Source: Notospermus geniculatus
Taxonomy: Eukaryota > Nemertea > Pilidiophora > Heteronemertea > Lineidae
DNA: 64,000 nt
Direction: 5' to 3'
Assembly (NCBI GenBank): GCA_002633025.1
Contig: NMRB01000802.1
Location: forward strand, 193,586 to 257,585
Part shown: positions 10,700 through 20,625 of the stretch, piece by piece
Position numbering within the stretch: position 1 is the first letter of the stretch
Layout of the letters: each line of letters starts with the position of its first letter
Program-made: the position numbers and the translations under genes
Notes under the pieces: generated by a model
The model's database searches: none
What the model saw: the letters and a program-made list of their open reading frames with translations, nothing else
What the model was told of the DNA's origin: nothing

Positions 10700-10860
10700 G
10701 TTCTGACCTTGACTGTACACACTTGACCTTGATTTAAGCCACGTGACCTTCATCCAAGGTCATTTGCTTGACCGTATGCGTTTCAGCATTCTGACCTTGT
10801 ATGAAGGTCACGTGTCAAGGTCATTGTGCAAAGAGTCAAGGTCACATCTCTGACTTGGCT
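10700..10860. promoter_or_regulatory. Cluster of AAGGTCA nuclear-receptor half-sites
   Basis: Within about 160 bp there are at least eight TGACCTT/AAGGTCA hexamers on both strands. Several have the extended form TCAAGGTCA or TGACCTTGA used by monomeric receptors of the ERR and NR5A type. The cluster lies just upstream of the alternative last exon. Regulatory function is inference; the hexamers could also come from a decayed repeat. Confidence 0.35.
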
Positions 10861-10882
10861 CTCTTTCTCTTCCTCTTGTTAG

Positions 10883-11043
10883 AGTATCTGATCATAGCTG
10901 TAGAATCACGACGAATGAGCTTAGAGCCCAGTATCGAATTAGCGGAGAGCATCCCCCGTGAGAACTTAATCTATGCGGACTCGACCATGTCGTACGCCTG
11001 CGAGAGCATCCCGGTCTATCTCCTCCCCTGGATCGAGATCTAG
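10883..11043 (+). CDS. Alternative last exon giving a kinase-less isoform
   Basis: The acceptor CTTCCTCTTGTTAG has a good pyrimidine tract. Entered in phase 1 after exon 17, it reads EYLIIAVESRRMSLEPSIEL and continues to LLPWIEI followed by TAG at 11041-11043, 53 new residues in all. A poly(A) signal lies 96 bases downstream. The tail has no recognised domain and contains RRMS, which resembles a basophilic kinase site. A protein ending here would keep the FN3 run and lose the remaining FN3, Ig and kinase parts. Splice phase, stop and poly(A) signal all agree; transcript evidence is needed. Confidence 0.7.
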
Positions 11044-11139
11044 ATAACATCACATCTCTAACCCTCGCTGCCTGGACATTTTATGCACACACTTCACTGG
11101 ATACCTTGGAATGATGGACACAAACGCGCGTGCTTCTAA

Positions 11140-11145
11140 AATAAA
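11140..11145 (+). terminator. Poly(A) signal AATAAA of the alternative last exon
   Basis: A canonical AATAAA 96 bases after the TAG stop at 11041-11043, followed by a GTGTG-containing segment. It supports 10883-11043 as a terminal exon. Confidence 0.6.
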
Positions 11146-11621
11146 AAGTGTGAACTAAAAAAGTGTGAATTCACAGCATGATGAATTGACAGAACTAAAG
11201 CTGAAGCTACAAAATGTTTTAGGATGAAAGATTTTGGTATTTTTGTGGCATTGTGTTTCTAGGCCTCTCTGAGTGCACATGGACATTGCTTACACATGAA
11301 GCTATGACACGCCTTTCAAAATAGGCCTAGATCATCCCCCAACTAAGAAAAAACAGTTCACGTCAGCAACTTTTTTCATAAACTCTATTATTTTTGGGTA
11401 GACCTCAAATTCAGTTGTCGGATTCAAATCAACGGCGAAAGACAGTGTTTTAGCTTCATGTAAACAATGTCGAGGCCTAAAAACTTATATTTTGGACATA
11501 TCTTTTACTGTGATACTTGTAAATATATTGAAGAGATAACACAGGGTAATTTATTATAAATCAACTCGAGTTGAAGTCAGTGTTAAAATGAATCAAGTTT
11601 TATTGGACACATACTGAAAAT

Positions 11622-12150
11622 GTTTGACTTATTGTCGAAATGGACACTACTTAAGTGGAGCAAATTATTGAAATGAACACTACTTATGTTGAGCAAATTG
11701 TTGAAATGAACACTGCTTAACTTGACTTATTGTTAAAATGAACACTACTTAAGTTGAACACATTGTTAAAATGAACATTACCGGTACTTAAGTTGAACAA
11801 TATTATAAGTAACGTTCGTCTCCGATCGCAAATTTGTGCTCTATGTTGGATAACTTAAGTTGAACACATTGTTAAAATGAACACTACTTAAGTTGAACAC
11901 ATTGTTGAAATGAACACTACTTAAGTTGAACACATTGTTAAAATGAACACTACTTAAGTTGAACACATTGTTGAAATGAACACTACTTAAGTTGAGCAAA
12001 TTGTTGAAATGAACACTACTTAAGTTGAAGACATGTTTGAATAAAGACCAATAATGTTGAACACATTGTTAAAATGAACACTACTTACATGTAAGTTGCA
12101 CACATTGTTGAAATGAACATCACATTGTTGAAATGAACACTGCTTTGAGG
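11622..12150. repeat. 33-bp minisatellite array
   Basis: Degenerate tandem units of about 33 bp built on TTGAACACATTGTTGAAATG and AACACTACTTAAG, with an interruption at about 11805-11850. Purely intronic, with no open frame across it. Confidence 0.85.
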
Positions 12151-13404
12151 GAGCCACAATTTGGTGTACCCCAATATATGGTCAGAAATGGTGATAGATG
12201 AGTACCGGTACTATGACCACTTTGGTCCTGGACGTGACTTTTTCTTGCATGAACCGAATGTGTCTGCACTGAGTGACCCCTGCTTCAGCCGCCTAGTAGA
12301 GCATCCCATGATAAAACAGACAATACTGTCTCCATAGCAACTGCTGCCTCACAAAGAAGAGTGGGGTTTGAAAAATGCTTTTTGCATGTTTGATACAATC
12401 TGTGCAACAAGATTGATACATAGTTTTGAAGAGTGTTTTATATTATACTTTGTTGGGAGTATACTCCGGTAGGCCTAGTGTATGTTACTGATGGCAATAG
12501 AGATGGCATTTGCAGAGAACGAATAGAAATTTTGAAGAAAAACTTGAAGAAGTATCCTGCAGATAGTTAAAAAGAACAACTTTTCTTCAAAAAGTTTACC
12601 GTAAAACGCCCCGTTTTTTGAGAAATACTTAATAAAGATGTCGTCTGCTTGTGCAGAGTCCGTCGTCTGCTCATGTTATAAAATCCTACACTGCTGCCGT
12701 CTGTTGCCATCAGAAGGTTTAAATTAAAATATATCTTGCTGCAAAACCTTTGGATGAAACCAATAGCTGTGTGCTCCATAAAAAGGTGAAAGATTTTTCC
12801 TTTGGACTGTTTATTGTGACATCTAGGGCCTACACTCCACCTTTGACATTTGGTGTCAAATCCTGATGGCCAAAACAACAACAACAACAGACCCTTCAAG
12901 CAGGCTATCACCCCTCACGGTAACTCTCAAGGACGAAAGGAGTGATAGCNNNNNNNNNNNNNNNNNTTTCACCCCCCCCCCCCCAGCCCCCGTTTCATTC
13001 CTGGTTGCAGGTCGTTTCGTCCCTCTCCCCCTCTCTATGACCCTCAGAGAGAAGGTAGGGGGCACTGTTTACCCAACATTCCTGGAACCTAAAATTGACG
13101 AATTGAAAGTTTGATCTTGAAATTGATGTGCTTCTGAAATGGAGCACATGGCTAAAGATTTCAAAAATCTGCTAAGCTTCTGTAAACATCTTGCCAATAA
13201 AGTTGATATCTTTTACTCACGTTTTCTCCTTCAAATTATTTGTTGACATTCTCCTCGGGATATTGAGATTGACGCCCGAGACTACCAAGATATAATCAGC
13301 GAGTGATTCTGTTGAGGTTTGTTGAATCATAACATTTAAAATCACACGTCATCGTTTTCTTATTCTCTCCCCAATATGACTAACGTGGTCCGTTTTGCTC
13401 GCAG
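12151..13404 (+). other. Rest of intron 17 with an assembly gap
   Basis: No exon-like sequence was recognised. It contains a 17-base N run (12950-12966) beside a poly-C tract, and ends at the CTCGCAG acceptor of exon 18. Confidence 0.6.
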
Positions 13405-13713
13405 CCAAACCAACTCCGCCGCAGTATCTGTGTGTTTCAAGAGTCCAACCAACATCGATGACCATCCGCTGGGAACCACCCATCGACATCGGCAGCTCCG
13501 ACATCAAGGCGTACCACATCGACATGTGCGACATGGAACAAAGAAAATGGCGGAGGATCGCCCGACTTCCACATAACAAATTTTTGTGCGAGATCAAAGA
13601 TCTTGATCCGGAACATCAATACTTGGTGAGGATCTCGGCAGAGAATGAACAGGATGTGAGCGAGGCGTTGTCCTTGGAACAACCCGTCAAACTTCCTAAA
13701 GAGAAGCCAAAAG
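13405..13713 (+). CDS. Exon 18: FN3 domain
   Basis: 103 codons, phase 1-1. MTIRWEPPIDIGSSD (DGG loop replaced by IGSS), YHIDMCDMEQRKWRR and YLVRISAENEQDVSE. It ends with a lysine-rich KEKPKG linker. Acceptor GCTCGCAG, donor GTAGGT. Confidence 0.92.
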
Positions 13714-13734
13714 GTAGGTGGAGAGCTCTGATAC

Positions 13735-13893
13735 CTGAGTGGTTATCACGTCCGCTCAGCAAGCGGCAGGTCCCGGGTTCGAATCCACTCTTGTCAACCT
13801 GCAGAGACGTGCATTCAGCTATTCTGTTGTAAGGCCGTTAACCCTGTTGTCGATTGCAGCATGCGCCTACTTTTGCTGGGGCGGGTCAGATGT
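13735..13893 (+). mobile_element. Chimaera: SINE tRNA-like head joined to MITE family A 3' half
   Basis: 13738-13790 has GAGTGGTTATCACGTCCGCT and a near-perfect B box (GGGTTCGAATCC), matching the SINE head at 17635. From about 13793 it switches to the family A interior and 3' terminus (GTCAACCTGCAGAGACG ... CTACTTTTGCTGGGGCGGG). Confidence 0.6.
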
Positions 13894-14157
13894 GCCAAAA
13901 CCTTGTATATTGTTGATGTCATTTTCCGTACTCATGTTAATAATATAATAATAATAAAAGAATTTGTATAGCGCCACTTTAAACCTAATTGTCAGTGGCG
14001 CTTTACATAAAGTACATGTAGAAGTAAGCGACCGGAATTAAAACATTTTGGTTAAAATATCTAGAATGACTGATTAAAAAGATACGTTTTAAGACATTTT
14101 TTAAAACTATTGACTGTCGAACTATTGACTGTATGTTGTCAAAAATATCTTCTTCAG

Positions 14158-14463
14158 GAACTCCAACCTCACCACCAGGCCGTCCAGATGTCCTCAGCGT
14201 TGGTCGCGACCGTGTCACGATTGCCTGGGAAGCCCCAAGATCAGATGGCGGATCAGAGATCAAGACATACGTCATTGAACGACACGAGGTGACGAGCCGG
14301 TACTGGATCCGTGTCAACCACTTCCCCGTCCGCCAGCGCGAGTATACCATTGAGGGTCTGTACGAAGGATGTGAATACATGTTCCGAGTGAGAGCGGAGA
14401 ACGCCGAGGGTCTCAGCGATCCGTCCCCACCGTCAGACTTGGTCATGATGCGGGATAGCATTG
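14158..14463 (+). CDS. Exon 19: FN3 domain (last of the sixteen)
   Basis: 102 codons, phase 1-1. VTIAWEAPRSDGGSE, YVIERHEVTSRYWIR and YMFRVRAENAEGLSD, ending MMRDSIG. It is followed directly by the Ig-Ig-FN3 block that precedes the kinase. Confidence 0.93.
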
Positions 14464-14599
14464 GTAAGTAATGATGTCTGGGTCGATAGGACCAAAGTAC
14501 ACTGCTACATTCAATTCCTACACTTTCTACCCTCTCGGAATGTGCACAGCCAGCCGTTGATGACATCCTCAAAATAACAAAAGTATTGTCTTGTTTCAG

Positions 14600-14711
14600 A
14601 AATGCATCCACCGGTGTTCATCGAGGACCTGAAGGATCTCCAGTGTCGGGAAGGAGACGACGCGGTCTTCACGGTGGAGGTCCAGGGAGAACCTGAACCT
14701 GATATCAAATG
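14600..14711 (+). CDS. Exon 20: first half of a pre-kinase Ig domain
   Basis: Reads EMHPPVFIEDLKDLQCREGD, FTVEVQGEPEPDIK and ends inside the tryptophan codon (TG|G, phase 2). The B-strand cysteine position is valine. Confidence 0.92.
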
Positions 14712-14801
14712 GTAAGGAGCCAGGTGGGAGAGGGTTGGTGATAGGGTTAGGTTAGGGTCTTCATCACAGTGAAGACCTTTGCTTTAGGCCTGCAGTATCT
14801 T

Positions 14802-15000
14802 ATATGTGACCCGCACCAGCAAAAGTAGCTGCTTGTCGCAACTGAGGAAAGGGTTGACAGCCTTACAACACAATAGCTGAAATGTATGTCTCTGCAGGTT
14901 GACAATAGTAGTGGACAGCAGTGATAATAGTTGAGTAAACTGATGACCAATGATGATCACCTGCAACAAGTGCCTACTTTTGCTGAAGCGGGTCACATAT
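14802..15000. mobile_element. MITE family A in intron 20, nearly complete
   Basis: ATATGTGACCCGC at the left faces GCGGGTCACATAT at the right, framing the family A interior. The termini are symmetrical to the last base, so this copy best defines the ends of the element. Confidence 0.85.
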
Positions 15001-15055
15001 GAGTCAAGGAAGCAGCCTTCGAACAAGTTATTGATCGTGTTTTCTGCTGTTACAG

Positions 15056-15228
15056 GTACAGAAACTATCGCGAGCTCTATGAGGGCCGAAAGTCTCACAT
15101 CAGCAAGAAACACGGTCTGCACACACTGACCATCTTTGATGCTAAACCAGAGGACTGGGGCAAGATTGAATGCCGAGCAGCCAACGTCGCTGGGTCTGTC
15201 TCCGTCTTTGCTAACCTCATCGTTTTGG
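15056..15228 (+). CDS. Exon 21: second half of the pre-kinase Ig domain
   Basis: Completes the tryptophan and reads WYRNYRELYEGRK, LHTLTIFDAKPEDWGKIECR, AANVAG. Phase 2 in, phase 1 out. An F-strand cysteine is present without a B-strand partner. Confidence 0.92.
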
Positions 15229-15320
15229 GTAAGTTTTGGTCTTTAAGTTCTGAATCTTGGTGTTCATGTTTGGAGTCGATTTATCAAAGTTTAATTGTCA
15301 ACGACTTGATGTGTTTGCAG

Positions 15321-15608
15321 CGCCACCTAGAATCACGTTACCACCACGCGTCCAGGAGGGCCTCATCTTCAGCCGAGGGGAAACCATCAAACTGAAACTA
15401 CCGATCATCGGCCAGCCTCTTCCTGAGATCATCTGGTCCAAAGATCACGAGGAGTTTGAACACGGCGGCCGGTTCGCCCTCGAGGACACGCTGACGCACA
15501 CCACACTCAAGATCTTTGACGCGGAGAAGAGCGACAGTGGACTCTACTCACTCAGTGTGGAGAATGACCTTGGTGCTGACACCGTGACCTTCCCAATACA
15601 AGTCACAG
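15321..15608 (+). CDS. Exon 22: second pre-kinase Ig domain
   Basis: 96 codons, phase 1-1. IKLKLPIIGQPLPEIIWSKD and DSGLYSLSVENDLGAD. Neither core cysteine is present. By position it corresponds to titin A169, next to the FN3 that abuts the kinase. Confidence 0.93.
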
Positions 15609-15771
15609 GTACGACCTCTGAACTCTTGCCTCCCTTGACAATATACAGTTGCTGCCCACTCGGTCAGGATGACTTTTTGTGCCATCCTTGGCGCGGTGAT
15701 CAAATTGCCCGAAGCACAGTTGCGGACACTGCTCATTTAGTGGAGCGCTCAACAGGCTGCAATCTGGCACC

Positions 15772-16083
15772 ATTCTCAATTGGAGAATTTTCTGCCGTTA
15801 GAGGCCTCCAATGGCAGGGAAGTCTCCCATTGCGGACTGCAACAATGTTGAAGTCCAGTGACTTAGTGTTCGAAGGTCCACCTGCCATCTTGTAGCTTTG
15901 AGAATCATTTCTGTTCCTGATAGCTGTTTCTCTTTCCGAGTAAACGTCTCTGAAACAATAGGGACTTCCGGCAAGGCTCCGTATTGTCGATCCGTATCAC
16001 GTATGATGTATCGAGCTAATGCATTTTCTATTAAAGTCATACGTCATACGTGATACGGATCGACGATACGGAAGTCCCTATTG
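15772..16083. repeat. Short MITE-B remnant and a separate foldback hairpin in intron 22
   Basis: 15772-15833 is a compact remnant of family B (TTGGAGAATTTTCTGCCGTT facing GGCAGGGAAGTCTCCCATTG). 15955-16083 is an independent foldback: CAATAGGGACTTCCG and CGATCCGTATCACGTATG at the left are mirrored by CATACGTGATACGGATCG and CGGAAGTCCCTATTG at the right. Confidence 0.75.
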
Positions 16084-16130
16084 TAATATTGAACAAACGT
16101 GTCTGAAGAAGTGTTTCTGGATCATTTCAG

Positions 16131-16454
16131 ATCGGCCCGATGCACCGCCCGGTAAACCTCACGTGCGCCTGACAGACAAACGTCAGGTAGAACTCAACTG
16201 GGAAGAACCGGTCAACGATGGCGGATCCTTCATCATGAATTACATCATCGAACGTTCAGAAGTCGGCCAGGAATACTGGGTCCGAGTTGGCCAGTCCAGG
16301 AATACCAAGACGGTCGTCAGTAACATACTGGAGGGCAAGGAGTACCGGTTCCGCGTCCGTGCTGAGAATATTTACGGCGTCAGTGAACCGAGTCAGCCAT
16401 CAGATGTGGCTTCATTGAAATCTATCAAGGAGGTCGTCGAATATGCCAAACTGG
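16131..16454 (+). CDS. Exon 23: FN3 domain next to the kinase
   Basis: 108 codons, phase 1-1. VELNWEEPVNDGGSF, YIIERSEVGQEYWVR and YRFRVRAENIYGVSE. An extended tail (LKSIKEVVEYAKLG) leads into the kinase N-linker. It is positionally equivalent to titin A170. Confidence 0.93.
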
Positions 16455-16544
16455 GTGAGTATCCAGGACTATTCCAGTATATCGAGTCTCCAGTGGATTG
16501 GGATCCCTGTCCATTGATATTCTGCAAATTCCAGTCCAATATAC

Positions 16545-16738
16545 TTGTGACCCGCTCCAGCAAAACCAGGTGCATGTTGCAACATAGGAAAGGGTTTGGC
16601 TTTACAACACAATAGCTGAAATGTACGTCTCTGCAGGTTGACAATAGTAGTGGACAGCAGTGATAATAGTTGAGTAAACTGATGACCAATGATGATCACC
16701 TGCGACAAGTGCCTCCTTTTGCTGGAGCGGGTTACATT
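16545..16738. mobile_element. MITE family A in intron 23
   Basis: Terminal repeats GTGACCCGCTCCAGCAAAA and TTTTGCTGGAGCGGGTTAC, with the standard family A interior. Confidence 0.8.
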
Positions 16739-16874
16739 TGGTGAATTCCAGGCCATTGGTATTTAGTGAGTCCAGTGATAATCCCCCAGTAGCCTATGTC
16801 CACTAACCTTTTGCCAGATAAGTTTCTTGATCTAATAACTTTGTTGATGTTGGCCATGTTTCTTGCCGTTCCAG

Positions 16875-16965
16875 TTGATGAACACATCCCCTACACTTAC
16901 GTTGACGCAGACCGACTGAAGAGAGACTTTGAGAGCAAATACATTCTCTGTGAAGAACTTGGAAA
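16875..16965 (+). CDS. Exon 24: kinase N-linker and start of the glycine loop
   Basis: Reads VDEHIPYTYVDADRLKRDFE then SKYILCEELGK. The last residues begin the kinase beta-1 strand. Enters in phase 1 and leaves in phase 2 within a lysine codon (AA|G). Confidence 0.9.
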
Positions 16966-17076
16966 GTAAGGTTTCCTCCTACATTACCAAAACGATTGTT
17001 CAATATTGTCAAGAGAAGTCCAAGTGCATTGTTCATTTGTTCACAGATGTTTAAAGATGAACTGTTTCCCTTCTAG

Positions 17077-17277
17077 GGGCGCCTTTGGTGTTGTTTATCG
17101 TACGATTGAAAAGTCAACAGGCAAGACATTCGCCGCCAAGTTCGTCGAGTGCAAAGCGACGGAGAAGGATAAGTTACGACAAGAAATTGACATCATGAAT
17201 GATCTTCATCATAACAAACTGTTACAGCTTCATGAAGCGTTCGACCAACCTGGACAGATGATTCTCGTCTTGGAATT
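17077..17277 (+). CDS. Exon 25: kinase N-lobe
   Basis: Completes the nucleotide-binding loop GKGAFGVVYR, then gives the ATP-anchoring lysine in TFAAKFVE, the alpha-C glutamate in LRQEIDIMNDL, and QMILVLE before the hinge. All N-lobe catalytic residues of an active Ser/Thr kinase are present. Confidence 0.95.
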
Positions 17278-17388
17278 GTAAGTTGAACACGTCAAACCTG
17301 AATCATGGCCGCTTTTTGATTGCTGGCTGTTTAGACTTCCATTCAAGAACAAGTTTTCGCATATCATTCTATCTTTCAATACTTTCAG

Positions 17389-17530
17389 TGTCTCTGGTGG
17401 CGACCTCTTTGATCGGCTCGAGAAGTTCGACTACGGCCTGACGGAGCGGGAATGTATCAACTACATACGACAGATCTGTGAAGGTATTCGTCACATGCAT
17501 CAACACAACATCATGCATCTTGACCTAAAG
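17389..17530 (+). CDS. Exon 26: kinase hinge to catalytic loop
   Basis: Reads FVSGGDLFDRLEKFDYGLTE, YIRQICEGIRHMH and MHLDLK. The catalytic loop is HLDLK, as in myosin light chain kinase and twitchin. Ends in phase 0 right before PEN. Confidence 0.95.
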
Positions 17531-17619
17531 GTGAGGACTTAGAATCGGAACAAATTGTTTGACTTACGTATTCCCCACTGGTCTCAGTCTGGGTCATGTT
17601 GCCTTTCTTCACTTCACTG

Positions 17620-17895
17620 AAGGAGCCCTGATAGGCTAGTGGTTATCACGTCCGCTAAACAGGCAGCAGGTCCCGGGTTCAAATCCACCCAGGGCCATAT
17701 GAGATTTCATTCCCAGCTCTTCAAGTCCATCGCATGGGACAGTAAGCCGCAGTGCCTTGTACCTTGTGCCTTTGCAAGGGCAAGTAAGATTCCATCCAAG
17801 TGAGGAACATGAGTAGCTTGAGATGGCCTCGTCCGTACTTACCAGGGCCAATAATGCTACGGTTTTGGCCCTGATGGAAAATCCAATCCAATACT
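17620..17895 (+). mobile_element. tRNA-Val-like SINE, copy 2
   Basis: Head GCTAGTGGTTATCACGTCCG followed 30 bases later by the B-box-like GGGTTCAAATCC. The body has TCGCATGGGACAGTAAGCCG and CCAATAATGCTACGG, shared with the reverse-oriented copy at 7068-7345. It ends about 20 bp before the exon 27 acceptor. Confidence 0.75.
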
Positions 17896-17915
17896 TGATT
17901 GGTCTTTGTTTTCAG

Positions 17916-18115
17916 CCTGAGAACATCCTGTGTACCACCGAGGACAGCTCTAAGATCAAAATCATCGACTTTGGCCTCTCACAGCGTGTTGACCCGAGGA
18001 AGAAGGTCCACGTCCTGTTTGGTACGGCCGACTTTGTCGCCCCAGAGATCGTGAACTATGAACCTGTTGGTCTACCGACTGATTTGTGGAGTATTGGTGT
18101 CATCTCATACGTCCT
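17916..18115 (+). CDS. Exon 27: kinase DFG and activation segment
   Basis: Starts PENILC, then IKIIDFGLSQRVDP (metal-binding DFG intact), HVLFGTADFVAPE (APE motif) and LPTDLWSIGVISYV (alpha-F aspartate). Phase 0 in, phase 2 out. Titin kinase has lost a canonical DFG; this one has not. Confidence 0.95.
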
Positions 18116-18340
18116 GTAAGTTTAAAATCCTTTGTTTACTCTCAAAACAAGGCCAATTTACACAAAGATGAAAATGTGTCATCGACAAAAGCTTGAAAGT
18201 CACCTGAACCCCGTCACATAGGTCTTCATTGGAAAGCTCTCAGTGAGTACTTTCGAATGAATATCTATGTGATGGAGTTTCTGTAAGATTTCAGGATTTG
18301 GCAGGTTTATGTACCACTTATTTCATCATACGAACTTACC

Positions 18341-18379
18341 ACTATTTCAGCCTGTCTGATCTCTCCCCTTCTCTCTTGC
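18341..18379 (+). repeat. Duplicated splice acceptor upstream of exon 28
   Basis: CTATTTCAGCCTGTCTG occurs at 18342-18358 and again at the true acceptor, 18421-18437, 79 bp apart. Splicing to the upstream copy would add 79 bases, shift the frame and meet a TGA soon after entering exon 28. Confidence 0.7.
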
Positions 18380-18429
18380 CACTTAGAATAGGCCTACTCA
18401 TTACGGTACATGTTTTACCCCTATTTCAG

Positions 18430-18582
18430 CCTGTCTGGTCTCTCCCCCTTCGGAGGTGAGAATGACAAAGAGACCTTCCAGAACATCAACCACTGTGACT
18501 TTGAGTTTGACGATGAACTCTGGGACAACATCTCGGAAGACGCCATCGACTTCATCTCCAGATTACTCGTCAAAGACAAAAA
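18430..18582 (+). CDS. Exon 28: kinase C-lobe
   Basis: Reads LLSGLSPFGGENDKETFQNI, FDDELWDNISEDAIDFISRL and LVKDK. Phase 2 in and out. SPFGG and the DF-I-x-x-LL motif are typical of the MLCK/twitchin family. Confidence 0.94.
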
Positions 18583-18811
18583 GTAAGTCGTTCATGGACC
18601 TAGAATATTCAAACTTTGTACATGGGTAACTTCTTCTAATGAGCAGACGGAGTAAATCATTGGTCATGGTCTGCATTGACCCCAAAGAGCACATTTCTTA
18701 AAGGCCAAGGTTTTCAACAGATTCAAACAAGAGGTGGGGTGTTGTTGACCTTATGACCTTGATTTCAAACTTTTTACACGGGTACCTCAACAGATGTTTC
18801 TCTTTCTTCAG

Positions 18812-18857
18812 GGGCAGAATGACCATCCATGATGCCCTCGCTCACCCCTGGCTCTGC
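18812..18857 (+). CDS. Exon 29: end of the kinase C-lobe
   Basis: Only 46 bases: KGRMTIHDALAHPWLC, subdomain XI with the conserved RxT-x-x-x-x-L-x-HPW. Phase 2 in, phase 0 out. Flanked by TTTCTTCAG and GTAAGT. Confidence 0.93.
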
Positions 18858-20580
18858 GTAAGTAAACTTTTACTAATTCTGACTCGATGCATAAGTAACC
18901 CACTTTTCTCTGAGTTCTGTCTAAGTTGAGATTCAGTTTGTTCGTCCTCTGTTTCATGTTTTGTTCAAATGTAAACCTCGTCAGAATTTTGTTGTCAAGT
19001 CATTTTGTTTGTTAGTCGCTTTCATGAATTCAAAATTCAAGAAAATTGGAACACTTCCTAAGAGCATCATCTTCCATAATGACCCCTCAACCTATAATAT
19101 ATAGTTATCTAGTACCCCTTCTTTGTTCCTCATTTTCCTATAAAAATGTCCTATAAGCCCTTATGTGCGAGTACATCCTGTATAGTGTATCATGGTGGCC
19201 AGAAACATGAGAAAGAATCATACAATCCGTGTATATAGCTTTGTAGATTTCCTTTTTGACCCCATTTTGCTTACCGGTATCCATGACGACAAGAGATGCA
19301 AGGAAATCGACAACATGAACCTCCGTGCTTAACTCGACTCAACGTTTGTCTTTCTTCTGTCCTTAAGGTGCTCCTCCACAGGGGCGGATCCAGAGTAAAA
19401 GAACCTGGGAATGGATTGCTCTGCTGTGTCGGGAGGGACAGGGGGTTCGGGATGGTGTAGGCCTATTTGGTTTCTCTCCTTATGAGATACTTGAAAGTAT
19501 CTCATAAGCAGAGAAACCAATCTAACTCTCTAAGGTTTTCATTACCGGTACCGGAATGATATGCGGACGGGGAGGATGGATGCGTGCAGCTTGCTAGGCC
19601 GAATAGGCCTACTCAATGGGCCAAAATATTGATTTAGGCCAATGCAGCAGAAAGCTTTTGCCTGTGGGCCAAAATGTCATGCTAAATACGGTAAACATGA
19701 TAAAGGGGAAGGCTTCTTTCCTCCACCGTAACTCGTAAATTTTCACTGGTGATGTGACGTCATGACGTTATCCGGGTTCCGGGGTACGTGAGCACGCCGC
19801 TCCAGGTGAATGACGCGGTACCAATGACGCGACGTCATCATGTTCTGTTACCGGTCCTAGGCCTGTGAGTGCGGGAGCGCTGCGAACAAATCCGGAAACA
19901 CTTTCATGACGTCCCAACCTCATACTCGAAAGATATAATTGCCTCAAAATCATCACTTAACCCCGATTTTGACCAAAAAGACCATCCAGTTGCTTAAACA
20001 TGCGTATTGGCAGCCATTCCTGTGATTAGCAAAGTCTGTCTTGGCTTCATTAACGCAGTATAGCTTGCAATAGTTTCAAGGTGAAAATCCTCTACAAGGC
20101 CAAAATCTATGACGTGACCCACATTTGCTGTTTGCTCGCTTCGCGTCATCGCCGCTACGCGGCGGTTCGGGTCGTTGCGTCCAGGGTTTGGGAAGAGGGG
20201 GCGCCCTGTGCTAGGAACATTGAAATTTGCAACAAATTCCAGAATTTCATGGTCGATTTTACAGCTTTGTTGGAGAAAAGGGGAGACGTGCACCCTGGGT
20301 CCCCCTCTGGATCCGCGCCCCCTGGGTGCCCCCTCTGGATCCGCGCCTGCTCCACATGAGAGATTTTTCATATGCGTCTCTCTACGGGCAACTCAACTAT
20401 GGACAGTTGTTTGCATCATTGGTCTCGACAATAAGCTGTAAGGAAACCAACAATGGTGACTTACCCATAGAGAGCCAACTCACATGAGAAAACTCTCCCG
20501 TGGATGAGCACCTTTCATCCTGTAGTTTTCTTTGTTTGTTCCTTGTTTTTCTAACTGCCTGCTTTATTATTCGTCATCAG
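18858..20580 (+). other. Intron 29 (1.7 kb)
   Basis: No exon recognised. 20285-20350 holds a short duplication of CCCTCTGGATCCGCGCC. A family D element lies at 20357-20512. Confidence 0.6.
20357..20512. mobile_element. MITE family D, copy 1
   Basis: ATGAGAGATTTTTCAT and GTCTCTCTACGGGCAACTC at the left face CCCATAGAGAGCCAACTC and ATGAGAAAACTCTC at the right. Related copies at 28103-28240 and 48330-48501; pieces at 25853-25925 and 30195-30297. Confidence 0.65.
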
Positions 20581-20625
20581 CGTATTGACGTGATTGAGAA
20601 GGAGGAGATCCCCGTCGTTGTCGAG
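20581..20625 (+). CDS. Exon 30: start of the post-kinase regulatory tail
   Basis: A 15-codon exon, RIDVIEKEEIPVVVE, phase 0-0, between TCGTCATCAG and GTGAGT. It follows the HPWLC end of the kinase. The same phase allows joining to exon 31 or exon 32. Confidence 0.75.

Noticed and set aside
11622-12150. CRISPR-like array of regular repeats
   Set aside because: Units are directly tandem and degenerate with no unique spacers, in an animal intron.
13738-13792. tRNA-like gene near 13740
   Set aside because: Same SINE head as at 17620, with no acceptor stem, and joined to MITE sequence.
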